Assembly (NCBI GenBank): GCA_022508665.1 | Contig: JAFLUT010000017.1 | Location: forward strand, 1 to 33,369 | DNA length: 33,369 bases | Reading direction: 5' to 3' | Origin: Prevotellaceae bacterium | GTDB taxonomy: Bacteria; Bacteroidota; Bacteroidia; Bacteroidales; Bacteroidaceae | Shown: piece after piece, positions 1-8,187 of the stretch | Position numbering within the stretch: position 1 is the first letter of the stretch | Layout: every line of letters begins with the position of its first letter | Program-made: the position numbers and the translations under genes | Notes under the pieces: model-generated | Seen by the model: the letters and a program-made list of their open reading frames with translations, nothing else | Database searches by the model: none | Told to the model about the DNA's origin: nothing

Positions 1-177
1 ATAGTCAGCCGTGACAAATTATAATCGTCAGCCAATGCAGATTATCTATGCCGGCTGTTGTCTACTAGGTCGCTCAGCCGCTGTCAGCGTTTGAGGGGAA
101 GGAGCGGCATCGTGAGTGGGTGAAGAACTGTCAGCAAATTACTTTTAGAGGCAAGAGGCTATTAAACAATGAAAGAT

Positions 178-209
178 ATTGCTTATATCAGATGTTTTGT
201 GTACATTTG
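178..209 (+). promoter_or_regulatory. Bacteroidetes-type promoter of the GH35 gene
   Basis: A -7 box TACATTTG (202-209) matches TAnnTTTG. A -33-like ATTG (178-181) lies 20 bp upstream. The -7 box ends 18 nt before the ATG at 228, so the leader would be only about 10-12 nt. This favours 228 as the start over the upstream GTG at 120. Bases 1-177 show no gene in any frame and no RNA gene. Confidence 0.65.
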
Positions 210-227
210 CCAAGAAATTTTTATTGT

Positions 228-2261
228 ATGAAAAGAACCATTCTATCATTTTTCACTGCCACAACAATGTTTTTTGGCATGTGCATCGCAACACAGGCGC
301 AGGCTGTTCCCGAAGTTAAGTGGGATGCCAAAAGCCTTATCATAAACGGCAAAAGGGTGGCTCCTGTAATGGGCGAGATACACTATTCACGACTTCCGAA
401 GGAGGAGTGGGCGACCGAACTTCACAAGATGAAGGAGGGCGGAGTGACGCTCGTTGCCAACTATGTCTTTTGGAATCACGTTGAGGAAGAAGAGGGCATA
501 TTCGACTGGAGCGGGCAGCGGTCGCTGAGGGAGTTTTTGGAGTGCTGCAAAAGTGAGGAACTGCCAGTAGTTCTGCGCATCGGGCCTTTCTGTCATGGCG
601 AGGCACGCAATGGCGGCATACCCGACTGGGTGGTGGATAAGGGCATGAAACTGAGGTCGGAAGACCCTCAATTTCTTCATTATACGGAAGTGCTTTACAG
701 GCAGATTTTCACGCAGGTGCAGGGCTTGCAGTGGAAGGACGGAGGGCCTGTCATCGCTTGCCAATTCGACAATGAATACCGTGGTTCTGGCTCTTATCTC
801 ATGGCACTGAAACGCATTGCCCTCGGCATAGGTTTCGACCTGCCTTTCTACACTCGCACAGGGTGGCCAGAACTCAGCAAGCCTGTGCCTTTTGGCGAAA
901 TGATACCGCTCTATGGCGACTATGCCGACGGATTTTGGGAGCGTAGCCTCGAAGAGACGGCTGGCAACTATTGGCAGGCTTTCAACTTCAAGGCTTTCCG
1001 CTCGTCAACCGCTATCGCAAGCGAGCAGATAGACTACTCTGGCGACAATCCGTCGAATGCGCAGACAGAGGAATATCCTTATTTCACTTGCGAACTGGGA
1101 GGAGGCATGATGACCAGTTATCATCGCCGAGTGTACCTCTATCCCGAGGACGCATATTCGCTCGCCATAGTGAAGTTGGGCAGCGGTTCTAATCTGTTGG
1201 GATATTACATGTATCACGGCGGTACAAACCCCGACGGCAAACTGACCTATCTGAATGAGAACCAACGTACAAAGGTCACTAACTACAACGACCTGCCAGT
1301 AAAGACATACGACTTCCAAGCCCCACTCGGAGAGTTTGGACAGAAAAATCCTCATTATTACACTCTGAGGAAACTCCACCTCTTCATGCACGACTTTGCA
1401 GAAGAACTCGCACCTATGGAGGCGACTTTCCCAAATGCCGACAAGCCTGCGAAGAAAGGCGATGATTCATATCTGCGGTGGGCATATCGCAGCGACGGCG
1501 GCAACTCTGCTTTCATCTTCATCAACAACTATGAGCGTCTGCAAAACCTCACAGCAAAGAAGGTGCAGTTCGACGTATGCGGCGTGCAACTGCCCAAACT
1601 GACCATTCCGGCAGGAACGATGTGCATCTTCCCTATCAACGTGGCAAACATACGATATGCTACAGCACAACTCATAGCACGCCGAAACGGCAACATCTAT
1701 ATGGAGCAAATCCCCGGCATACCTACTGACATCGCCATAGACGGCAAAGTGCTGAAGAACGTGAAAGCCAAGGGATTAAGCAAGCCCGTATATAAGAATA
1801 TATATCTGCTCAACAGCCACGATGCAGCGCATCTATTCCTCGCCGAGCCTGCAACAGGGAACGCTAACCCTGTTCCTCTGCACTTCCAGAAAACGAAAGA
1901 GGCACACGGCACACGGCAGATAACCATAGGAGTGAACAAGGTGGCGGAAGAACCAACCGATGCGGATTTCGACAATGCCGCCACATATACTATCACCCTT
2001 CCCGCTGAGCGTGATGACAAACTGCTGAAAATCAACTATCAAGGCGACTGCGCACGCCTATACGCCAATGGTCGCCTCATAGATGACAACTTCTACAACG
2101 GTCGCCCCTTCCTCTATGGGCTATGGCGACTGCCGAGCGATGTAGAACAACTGGAACTACGCATACTCCCTATGCAAGAGAATGCACCTATCTATTTCCC
2201 ACGAGAAGCAGACACAACTGTCGGGGAGAGGGTGGACGCAGTCACAATGGAACAGTTATGA
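228..2261 (+). CDS. Secreted GH35 beta-galactosidase
   Basis: A glycoside hydrolase family 35 enzyme, predicted to remove terminal beta-galactose from plant polysaccharide side chains (for example pectic galactan) in the periplasm or at the cell surface. It is 677 aa from the ATG at 228. A signal peptide ends at AQA near residue 25. The catalytic barrel follows: MGEIHYSR early, QFDNEYRG carrying the acid/base Glu183, and CELGGG carrying the nucleophile Glu289, then the family signature YMYHGGTNPDG. The C-terminal third is probably the beta-sandwich domains of large GH35 enzymes. The frame is open back to a GTG at 120, but the promoter at 202-209 and the signal peptide make 228 the better start. 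xerD follows after 27 bp with no visible terminator. Family is secure; the exact substrate is inferred. Confidence 0.9.
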   Translation: MKRTILSFFTATTMFFGMCIATQAQAVPEVKWDAKSLIINGKRVAPVMGEIHYSRLPKEEWATELHKMKEGGVTLVANYVFWNHVEEEEGIFDWSGQRSLREFLECCKSEELPVVLRIGPFCHGEARNGGIPDWVVDKGMKLRSEDPQFLHYTEVLYRQIFTQVQGLQWKDGGPVIACQFDNEYRGSGSYLMALKRIALGIGFDLPFYTRTGWPELSKPVPFGEMIPLYGDYADGFWERSLEETAGNYWQAFNFKAFRSSTAIASEQIDYSGDNPSNAQTEEYPYFTCELGGGMMTSYHRRVYLYPEDAYSLAIVKLGSGSNLLGYYMYHGGTNPDGKLTYLNENQRTKVTNYNDLPVKTYDFQAPLGEFGQKNPHYYTLRKLHLFMHDFAEELAPMEATFPNADKPAKKGDDSYLRWAYRSDGGNSAFIFINNYERLQNLTAKKVQFDVCGVQLPKLTIPAGTMCIFPINVANIRYATAQLIARRNGNIYMEQIPGIPTDIAIDGKVLKNVKAKGLSKPVYKNIYLLNSHDAAHLFLAEPATGNANPVPLHFQKTKEAHGTRQITIGVNKVAEEPTDADFDNAATYTITLPAERDDKLLKINYQGDCARLYANGRLIDDNFYNGRPFLYGLWRLPSDVEQLELRILPMQENAPIYFPREADTTVGERVDAVTMEQL

Positions 2262-2288
2262 CACATTTTTCAGCAATATAACGCAGAC

Positions 2289-3206
2289 ATGGAAACAAAA
2301 AAACAGCAGCAAATAGTTAGGCGGTACTATCAATATCTGAAATTGGAGAAGGCGAGTTCGGACAATACGCTGGATGCGTATATGCGTGACCTTGACAAGT
2401 TTCTGCGTTTTGCGAAAGATGAGGGCAAAAGCATAGATGAGGTGAAACTGGAAGACCTGCACAACTTCTCATCCCTAATGTGCGACATAGGCATCAGTCC
2501 TCGCTCGCTGTCACGCATACTTTCAGGCGTGAGGAGTTTCTACCATTTTCTCGTGCTGAGTGACATCATCGAGATAAACCCAACCGAACTGTTGGAGTTC
2601 CCTAAAAAGTCAAAACATCTGCCCGACGTGCTGACAGTGGAGGAGATAGACGCCATTGAGGCTGTCATAGACCTCAGCGACCCCGAAGGACAGCGCAACA
2701 AGACTATTATCGAGACGATGTTCAGTTGCGGACTGCGTGTCAGCGAGATTATCAGCCTGAAACTCAGCAACCTCTTCCTCGAAGATGAGTTCATAAAGGT
2801 TGAGGGCAAGGGGTCAAAGCAACGTTTAGTGCCTATATCGGCAAAGGCTGTACGAGAATTGAAGATGTATTTTCTCGACCGCAACATGCTGTCGGTGCCG
2901 ATAGAATATGAAGACTACGTGTTCATCAGCCGCCGCAGGAAAAAGCCGCTGACACGAGTAATGGTTTTTCTGATGATTAAAGAACTTGTGGCGAAAGCAG
3001 GAATAAAAAAGACTGTTTCTCCGCACACATTCCGCCATTCGTTTGCCACTTCGCTGCTTGAGGGCGGAGCAAACCTGCGAGCCATACAGGCTATGCTCGG
3101 ACACGAGTCTATCGCAACGACACAAATCTACACTCACATAGACACAACGCACCTGCGTGAGGAAATCTTGGTGCATCATCCTCGAAACAATAAAAATAAG
3201 GGATAA
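2289..3206 (+). CDS. xerD: Tyrosine site-specific recombinase, XerD type
   Basis: A 305-aa tyrosine recombinase of the size and layout of XerC/XerD, which resolve chromosome dimers at dif. The N-terminal SAM-like core-binding domain covers about residues 5-90 and the catalytic domain 110-295. All catalytic residues are present: Arg150 (CGLRVSE), Lys174 (KGSKQR), His246 and Arg249 (HTFRHSFAT), His272 (LGHES) and the nucleophile Tyr281 (TTQIYTH). There is no integrase arm-binding domain and no mobile-element context, which favours the housekeeping recombinase over a phage or transposon integrase. The gene lies 27 bp after the GH35 gene and may share its transcript. It converges on recA. XerC versus XerD cannot be settled from motifs alone, but XerD is the better fit. 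Confidence 0.88.
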   Translation: METKKQQQIVRRYYQYLKLEKASSDNTLDAYMRDLDKFLRFAKDEGKSIDEVKLEDLHNFSSLMCDIGISPRSLSRILSGVRSFYHFLVLSDIIEINPTELLEFPKKSKHLPDVLTVEEIDAIEAVIDLSDPEGQRNKTIIETMFSCGLRVSEIISLKLSNLFLEDEFIKVEGKGSKQRLVPISAKAVRELKMYFLDRNMLSVPIEYEDYVFISRRRKKPLTRVMVFLMIKELVAKAGIKKTVSPHTFRHSFATSLLEGGANLRAIQAMLGHESIATTQIYTHIDTTHLREEILVHHPRNNKNKG

Positions 3207-3255
3207 AATAAGACGCTCCGCATACATCTTATTAGATTTTGCGGAGCGTCTTATT
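3207..3255. terminator. Bidirectional terminator between xerD and recA
   Basis: A perfect 16-bp inverted repeat: 3207-3222 (AATAAGACGCTCCGCA) pairs with 3240-3255 around a 17-nt loop. The arms carry A-rich outer ends on one side and T-rich on the other, so either strand gives a GC stem followed by U-rich sequence. It starts directly after the xerD stop and lies 22 bp from the recA stop. Confidence 0.85.
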
Positions 3256-3277
3256 CACGTTGGTTTGCCGTCAAGAT

Positions 3278-4345
3278 TTATTCCTCGCCGTCTTTGTCCT
3301 CTGTTGCCGACGGCACATATTCATTGCCTGTGATAGCGGCCATAATCTTTTTTTCTATCTCCTCGCACAGTTCGGGGTTGTCCTGCATCAATTGCTTTGT
3401 GGCATCGCGTCCTTGCGCCAAGCGTGTACCCTCATAACTGAACCAACTGCCGCTCTTCTGTATGATGCCAGCGTCCACTCCGAGGTCTACAATCTCGCCG
3501 CTCTTGCTGATGCCTTCGCCATACATGATGTCGAACTCGCAACGACGGAAAGGGGGGGCTACCTTGTTCTTTACAATTTTTATCTTTGTGAGGTTGCCGA
3601 GAATTTCGTCGCCATTTTTGATAGGAGTGCTTTTGCGGACATCTATACGCACGCTGGCGTAGAACTTCAGGGCGTTGCCGCCCGTGGTCGTTTCGGGATT
3701 TCCAAACATCACGCCTATCTTCTCACGCAACTGGTTGATGAAAATGCAGGTGGTGTTTGTCTTGCTGATTGTGCCAGTGAGTTTTCGCAGTGCTTGACTC
3801 ATGAGGCGTGCGTGCAGACCCACTTTGCTGTCGCCCATGTCGCCCTCAATCTCTGCTTTCGGAGTGAGTGCAGCGACTGAGTCGATGACGATGATGTCCA
3901 CAGCGCTTGAACGGATGAGTTGGTCAGCAATCTCAAGTGCCTGTTCGCCATTGTCGGGCTGGCTGATGAGCAGGTTATCAATATCTACGCCCAGTTTCTC
4001 GGCGTAGAAACGGTCGAAAGCATGCTCAGCATCAATGAAAGCAGCCACGCCGCCAGTCTTTTGGCACTCGGCGATTGCGTGAATTGCTAAGGTTGTCTTA
4101 CCTGATGACTCGGGACCGAAAATCTCGATGATACGCCCTTTGGGGTATCCACCTACGCCGAGGGCTGCGTTCAACCCTATAGAACCCGACGGAATGACAT
4201 CGACATGCTCGATGTTCTCGTCGCCCATCTTCATAATTGCCCCCTTGCCAAAACTCTTCTCAATCTTCTCCATTGCCGATTGCAGGGCTTTCATCTTCTG
4301 CTGTTGAGGGGTCAAATTTGCCTCCTCTTTCTTATCTTTTGCCAT
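3278..4345 (-). CDS. recA: RecA recombinase
   Basis: The ATP-dependent strand-exchange protein for homologous recombination and SOS induction. It is 355 aa, normal for the family. Visible motifs are Walker A GPESSGKT (77-84), Walker B IIVID (151-155), the L1/L2 DNA-binding region with [13 protein letters not shown] and [15 protein letters not shown], and an acidic C-terminal tail. The start MAKDKKEE has no good Shine-Dalgarno sequence, as usual for the phylum. It lies 32 bp downstream of the dehydrogenase-like gene on the same strand, with no terminator or good promoter between them, so it is probably transcribed from the promoter at 5654-5685. Its 3' end faces xerD across a shared terminator. 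Confidence 0.98.
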   Translation of the reverse strand: MAKDKKEEANLTPQQQKMKALQSAMEKIEKSFGKGAIMKMGDENIEHVDVIPSGSIGLNAALGVGGYPKGRIIEIFGPESSGKTTLAIHAIAECQKTGGVAAFIDAEHAFDRFYAEKLGVDIDNLLISQPDNGEQALEIADQLIRSSAVDIIVIDSVAALTPKAEIEGDMGDSKVGLHARLMSQALRKLTGTISKTNTTCIFINQLREKIGVMFGNPETTTGGNALKFYASVRIDVRKSTPIKNGDEILGNLTKIKIVKNKVAPPFRRCEFDIMYGEGISKSGEIVDLGVDAGIIQKSGSWFSYEGTRLAQGRDATKQLMQDNPELCEEIEKKIMAAITGNEYVPSATEDKDGEE

Positions 4346-4377
4346 ATATGTTTAGTGTTTAGTAAGTTTGTTAGCGG

Positions 4378-5619
4378 TTACAATTCGAGGTCGCCATCGT
4401 GTATCTCATGCCAAGGCAGACCTTGCTCGTTCAGTTCAGCCATGAATGGGTCGGGGTCGAACTCCTCAACGTTCCACACACCCGGACGTTTCCAAATACC
4501 CTGAAGGAAGAGTTTTGCGCCAATCATGGCAGGTACGCCTGTGGTGTAACTAACTCCTTGCATGCCCGTCTCCTCGTATGCCGCACGATGTGAGCAGTTG
4601 TTATACACATAATATGTGTGTTCCTTACCATCTTTCAATCCTCTGATTCGGCAGCCGATGGAGGTCTGACCCTCGTAGTTTTCGCCCAGTTCCTGCGGAT
4701 TAGGCAATACGGCTTTCAAGAACTGCAAAGGCACAATCTTCACTTTCACAGGGCCGCTGCCGTCTGCCGCTTCTGCCGTGTATTCTATCTCGTCGATGCG
4801 TGACATGCCTATGTTCTGAATAACGTCAAGATGTTTCAGATACTGCTCGCCAAAGGTCATCCAAAAACGAGCGCGCTTGATAGTCGGGTAGTTCTTGACC
4901 AGTGACTCTATCTCCTCATGATGAAGCAGATAAGACTCCCTTGGTCCAATCTCTGGGTAGGTGAGCGGCTGGTGTATCTCGAGCGGCTCAGTCTCTACCC
5001 ACTTGCCGTTTTCCCAGTAGAGACCCTTCTGAGTTATCTCACGGATGTTTATCTCGGGATTGAAATTCGTCGCAAATGCCTTGTGGTGGTCGCCAGCGTT
5101 GCAGTCCACGATGTCGAGATATTGTATTTCGTCAAAGTGATGCTTGGCTGCGTATGCGGTGTAGATGGATGTCACTCCGGGGTCGAAGCCGCAACCGAGG
5201 ATTGCCGTCAGCCCTGCCTGTTCAAAACGCTCTTTGTATGCCCATTGCCATGAGTACTCAAAGTGTGCCTCGTCCTTAGGCTCGTAGTTGGCTGTGTCAA
5301 GGTAGTTCACTCCGCTTTGCAGACACGCCTCCATGATAGTTAAGTCCTGATAAGGCAGAGCGAGGTTCATCACGATGTCTGGCTTGTAACTGTTGAACAG
5401 AGCCACCAGTTCCTCCACATTGTCAGCATCCACATGGGCTGTCTTTATGCTTCCAACAGGCACAAGCCCCTTGTCCTCAATAGCCTTTGCCAATGCCTTG
5501 CACTTTGACTCTGTGCGACTGGCAATCATGATGTCAGTAAACACGTCACTGTTCTGAGCAACCTTGTGTGCAGCAACCGAGGCAACGCCTCCTGCACCGA
5601 TGATAATGACTTTTCCCAT
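4378..5619 (-). CDS. Saccharopine dehydrogenase family protein, probable carboxynorspermidine/carboxyspermidine dehydrogenase
   Basis: A 413-aa NAD(P)-dependent oxidoreductase of the saccharopine dehydrogenase family. The N-terminal Rossmann fold shows the dinucleotide motif IIGAGGVAS at about residues 5-14. Further family sequences are MNLALPYQDLTIMEACL, YLDTANYEP and GCGFDPGVTS. Bacteroidetes proteins of this length and pattern are usually annotated Lys1/Lys9 or carboxynorspermidine synthase; the latter condenses aspartate semialdehyde with a diamine in the alternative spermidine pathway that ends with NspC. The polyamine role is favoured from the family; the partner nspC gene is not in this window. 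It is the first gene of a two-gene unit with recA. The ATG at 5619 is 34 nt from a -7 box. Confidence 0.82.
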   Translation of the reverse strand: MGKVIIIGAGGVASVAAHKVAQNSDVFTDIMIASRTESKCKALAKAIEDKGLVPVGSIKTAHVDADNVEELVALFNSYKPDIVMNLALPYQDLTIMEACLQSGVNYLDTANYEPKDEAHFEYSWQWAYKERFEQAGLTAILGCGFDPGVTSIYTAYAAKHHFDEIQYLDIVDCNAGDHHKAFATNFNPEINIREITQKGLYWENGKWVETEPLEIHQPLTYPEIGPRESYLLHHEEIESLVKNYPTIKRARFWMTFGEQYLKHLDVIQNIGMSRIDEIEYTAEAADGSGPVKVKIVPLQFLKAVLPNPQELGENYEGQTSIGCRIRGLKDGKEHTYYVYNNCSHRAAYEETGMQGVSYTTGVPAMIGAKLFLQGIWKRPGVWNVEEFDPDPFMAELNEQGLPWHEIHDGDLEL

Positions 5620-5653
5620 TATATAATAAATATATGTGTATTGTTTTAGGTTA

Positions 5654-5685
5654 CAAAGGTAAATAAAAATGCGGAAAGGGTAAAA
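5654..5685 (-). promoter_or_regulatory. Promoter of the dehydrogenase-recA operon
   Basis: On the minus strand, a -7 box TACCTTTG (5654-5661) with a -33-like TTTT (5682-5685) 20 bp upstream. The -7 box matches TAnnTTTG exactly; the -33 box is weak. The remainder of the divergent spacer up to the aqpZ promoter is AT-rich with no other clear structure. Confidence 0.55.
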
Positions 5686-5775
5686 GGAAATAGCAGAAAA
5701 AAGGATGTTTCTATGAAATCATGAATGGCTTTTATGAGAAAATCTTATTATTCTTCATATAAAATAGTCTTTTAT

Positions 5776-5806
5776 TTTGGTTTTTGTACAATTTTTAGTA
5801 CCTTTG
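5776..5806 (+). promoter_or_regulatory. Promoter of the aquaporin gene
   Basis: TTTG (5776-5779), 19-bp spacer, TACCTTTG (5799-5806): a full match to the Bacteroidetes housekeeping promoter. It predicts a 5' leader of about 90 nt (near 5813-5903), AT-rich, with no riboswitch fold recognised. Confidence 0.7.
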
Positions 5807-5903
5807 GCATCGATAATGCGATTTATCAGCAAAAGACAGACACTTTGGAACAAAAACCTATTACCTATTATATGTTTAACAAACAAAAAATTAAAGCATT
5901 TTT

Positions 5904-6575
5904 ATGAAAAAGTATTTAGCAGAAATGGTAGGAACAATGGTTCTTACACTTCTTGGTTGCGGCACTGCCGTTTCTTTGAATTGTGGTGCAGATACTGCAT
6001 CAGTTGTTGGCACGGCTATAGCATTCGGTCTTGCCGTTGTGGCTATGGCGTACACTATTGGCGGCGTGTCGGGCTGCCATATCAACCCAGCCATTACTTT
6101 GGGATGCCTGCTGACTAAGCGCATTAGTGGAAAAGATGCAATTATGTACATCATCTTCCAAATTATCGGCGCAATCATTGGTGCGGCAATCCTTTTTGCT
6201 TTTGTAAGCAACGACCTTGCCCTTGCAGGTGGCACAACAACAGGTGCTAACAGTTGCGGCAACCACGGCATTGCGACAGGCTTCATCGTTGAGACTGTAC
6301 TCACCGCCATTTTCGTTCTCGTTGTTCTCGGCTCTACCGACGCCAAGAAAGGCGCAGGGGCTTTCGCAGGTCTTGCTATCGGTCTTAGCCTCATACTCAT
6401 TCACCTCGTGGGCATACACTACACAGGAACATCAGTAAACCCTGCACGTTCTATCGGCCCTGCACTTTTCGAAGGTGGACAGGCACTCACAGATCTTTGG
6501 GTCTTTATCGTTGCTCCATTCTTAGGTGCAGCCATTGCTGCAGGTATCTGGAAAGTTATTGGCGAAGAGAAATAA
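5904..6575 (+). CDS. aqpZ: Aquaporin (MIP family), AqpZ-like water channel
   Basis: An inner-membrane channel for water, 223 aa, with six hydrophobic segments and two half-helices. Both NPA motifs are intact: HINPAIT (NPA 61-63) and SVNPARS (NPA 179-181). The arginine after the second NPA and the histidine in the preceding IHYTG segment match the narrow selectivity filter of water-specific AqpZ, not the wider filter of glycerol facilitators. It has its own promoter and is closed by two hairpins, so it is a single-gene unit. Water specificity is inferred from the filter residues. Confidence 0.93.
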   Translation: MKKYLAEMVGTMVLTLLGCGTAVSLNCGADTASVVGTAIAFGLAVVAMAYTIGGVSGCHINPAITLGCLLTKRISGKDAIMYIIFQIIGAIIGAAILFAFVSNDLALAGGTTTGANSCGNHGIATGFIVETVLTAIFVLVVLGSTDAKKGAGAFAGLAIGLSLILIHLVGIHYTGTSVNPARSIGPALFEGGQALTDLWVFIVAPFLGAAIAAGIWKVIGEEK

Positions 6576-6589
6576 CACAATACAGAACA

Positions 6590-6614
6590 CCCCCACAACA
6601 TATCATTGTGGGGG
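6590..6614 (+). terminator. GC-rich hairpin after aqpZ
   Basis: CCCCCACAA (6590-6598) pairs perfectly with TTGTGGGGG (6606-6614) across a 7-nt loop, 14 bp after the aqpZ stop. It lacks a T tract, so it may be a stability or pause hairpin ahead of the main terminator. Confidence 0.6.
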
Positions 6615-6622
6615 ACGTCAAC

Positions 6623-6658
6623 AATCAAGGCGGATGTACATTTACATCCGCCTTGATT
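6623..6658 (+). terminator. Intrinsic terminator after aqpZ
   Basis: A perfect 16-bp stem, 6623-6638 (AATCAAGGCGGATGTA) with 6643-6658, a 4-nt loop, then a T-rich stretch from 6659. This is the strongest terminator shape in the window and insulates the ECF operon that follows. Confidence 0.88.
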
Positions 6659-6667
6659 TATTTTCTA

Positions 6668-6700
6668 TTTGCTTTTTTTGAAAAATAATCGGTATCTTTA
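6668..6700 (+). promoter_or_regulatory. Possible promoter of the ECF sigma operon
   Basis: TTTG (6668-6671), 21-bp spacer, TATCTTTA (6693-6700), a one-base mismatch to TAnnTTTG. It lies 35 nt upstream of the sigma-factor ATG. An autoregulated ECF promoter could also be here, but its consensus is unknown to me. Confidence 0.4.
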
Positions 6701-6735
6701 CTTGACTTTTCAAAAGTTATGCGTTTATAGAGTAG

Positions 6736-7230
6736 ATGACAGCACAGGAGTTTGAACATATCGCCCGAATGTTGAGACCACAGATGATGCGGGTAGCATG
6801 GGAGTTCTTCCGTCAGACGGAGGAAGCGGAGGATGTTGTGCAAGAGGTGATGATGAGGCTGTGGATGAGAACGAAACAAAGAGGATTGGGTGAAGAGGAC
6901 TTGGTGGCTATGGCGATCAAAGCAACGAAAAACCAGTGTGTCAGTAATTGGAGAAAGCAAAAACTGCGACAGGCAGAGATGATAGACGATGACCTTTGCC
7001 ACATCGGCAACGAAATGGCGGACACAGCACTGCTGGCGGAGGAGGAAAGGATAATTATTGACAATGCAATCTGCCGACTTCCACGCTCTGAACAGCGAAT
7101 ATTGAGGATGAAACAGAAGACCGACCTTTCGTCAGATGAAATAGCAGCCGTGACTGGTATACCTGTTCGTTCCGTACGCACAATACTTTCGTCAGCAAGA
7201 CGTAACCTATTAAAACTATTGAAGCAATGA
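6736..7230 (+). CDS. ECF-type RNA polymerase sigma factor
   Basis: A 164-aa group IV sigma factor. Region 2 covers about residues 10-75, including the core-binding and -10 recognition stretch FFRQTEEAEDVVQEV and RLWMRTKQ. Region 4, about 110-162, holds the helix-turn-helix LSSDEIAAVTGIPVRSVRTILSSARRN. There is no SnoaL-like or other extra domain. The last four bases overlap the next start (ATGA, 7227-7230), which points to translational coupling with the putative anti-sigma protein. It is the first gene of a four-gene unit ending in an outer-membrane barrel, so the regulon probably concerns the envelope. No FecR or SusC/SusD partner is present, so this is not the standard polysaccharide-sensing arrangement. 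Confidence 0.9.
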   Translation: MTAQEFEHIARMLRPQMMRVAWEFFRQTEEAEDVVQEVMMRLWMRTKQRGLGEEDLVAMAIKATKNQCVSNWRKQKLRQAEMIDDDLCHIGNEMADTALLAEEERIIIDNAICRLPRSEQRILRMKQKTDLSSDEIAAVTGIPVRSVRTILSSARRNLLKLLKQ

Positions 7231-7703
7231 AAGAAACACTGATTGATAAATACTTGAATGGCGAGACTTCTTTGGCAGAGGAGAGAGAACTGCTGCATCT
7301 GCTACAAACAATGCCTACTGACTCACTGACGAAAGAGGAGCGTACTGTCAGAATGATGTTATCCTATACTAAAACATCTATAGAAACCATCCAATCTAAA
7401 GATGACGGCATTTTCACATCTGACATGGAGGAAGAATACGACCGCATCGTCAACCGCAGGAAGCGCCGCATTTGGTGGAAATACATCGGAATAGCCGCAT
7501 CCGTTGCCCTTGTAGTCACTATCGGCACAATCGGACTGTGGAGCAACACAGTGCTAACTGACGACCTTGCGGTAGCATACGTTTACGGAAAAGAAACAAC
7601 CGACGAAGAACTCGTCATGTCAATAATGGAAAATACCATGAACGAAATGCTTTCATCCAGCACCACCGACGAAAAACTCTATGAACTTTTTAACCCAGAA
7701 TAA
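7227..7703 (+). CDS. Single-pass membrane protein, putative anti-sigma factor
   Basis: A 158-aa protein with an N-terminal cytoplasmic part (1-82) beginning LIDKYLNGETSLAEERELL, a pattern common at the start of Bacteroidetes anti-sigma proteins. One transmembrane helix follows basic residues (RRKRR) at about 84-106. The periplasmic tail (about 107-158) is short and acidic. The ATG overlaps the sigma-factor stop. Topology, order and coupling suggest that it holds the sigma factor at the membrane and is released by an envelope signal. It has no FecR domain and I do not recognise a named family in the tail. The function is inferred from position and topology. Confidence 0.7.
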   Translation: MKETLIDKYLNGETSLAEERELLHLLQTMPTDSLTKEERTVRMMLSYTKTSIETIQSKDDGIFTSDMEEEYDRIVNRRKRRIWWKYIGIAASVALVVTIGTIGLWSNTVLTDDLAVAYVYGKETTDEELVMSIMENTMNEMLSSSTTDEKLYELFNPE

Positions 7704-7708
7704 CCGAT

Positions 7709-8176
7709 ATGAGACGCATTATCTTACTGTTTTTATGCTTTATATCCCTTACAAACGCTTATTCACAAAGCGGATTATACATCAATGATGTCTTTGAAGG
7801 AAAGGACATCAACAAAAAAGAAATGGTTGAAACGCTCATCAAAGGCGAGCAATTAGCACAGTACCATCTGACAGTCTTTCACAGCGTCAAATTCACTGCT
7901 ACAGAGCAGCAACGTGATGTTGTTGAAAAGAAGTTCCAATTGGATATGGAAAACAATACCAAAAACTTCAGCAACAAGCAAAACTGCGAAATGGAAATGA
8001 GAAATGGACATCTGTTTTATGCCATTGCAGAGGTTGATTCACACTCGTATGCTGAACGGAAACACATAAGTTACCAATGCAGTGCAACAACTGTTCCTAA
8101 TAAATATAATATCACATTAGTATATATAGAAGGATATTGTGACCTCAAACAACTAAAAAAGATTTTTAAGAATTAA
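7709..8176 (+). CDS. Small secreted protein of the ECF operon (possibly DUF6108-like)
   Basis: A 155-aa protein with a signal peptide (RRIILLFLCFISLTNAYSQ, cut near residue 20). The mature part begins GLYINDVFEGK and contains two cysteines (in QNCEME and YQCSAT) and a third in GYCDLKQL. The pattern resembles small Bacteroidales proteins annotated DUF6108, though I cannot confirm that here. It starts 5 bp after the putative anti-sigma gene and ends 11 bp before the barrel gene, so it is surely co-transcribed. A periplasmic sensor or chaperone for the barrel is possible but nothing in the sequence proves it. Confidence 0.65.
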   Translation: MRRIILLFLCFISLTNAYSQSGLYINDVFEGKDINKKEMVETLIKGEQLAQYHLTVFHSVKFTATEQQRDVVEKKFQLDMENNTKNFSNKQNCEMEMRNGHLFYAIAEVDSHSYAERKHISYQCSATTVPNKYNITLVYIEGYCDLKQLKKIFKN

Positions 8177-8187
8177 ACACAATAAAA

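Noticed and set aside
1-177. End of an upstream gene
   Set aside because: All six frames are closed by stops within the first stretch and nothing conserved is visible.
120-227. N-terminal extension of the GH35 gene from a GTG codon
   Set aside because: It would place 36 non-signal residues ahead of a good signal peptide, and a promoter -7 box lies inside it.
2289-3206. Integrase of a mobile element
   Set aside because: No attachment-site repeats, tRNA or other mobility genes nearby; size and motifs fit the housekeeping Xer type.
3239-3880. 213-aa open frame opposite recA
   Set aside because: It is antisense to a certain gene, has no recognisable domain, and overlaps the shared terminator.
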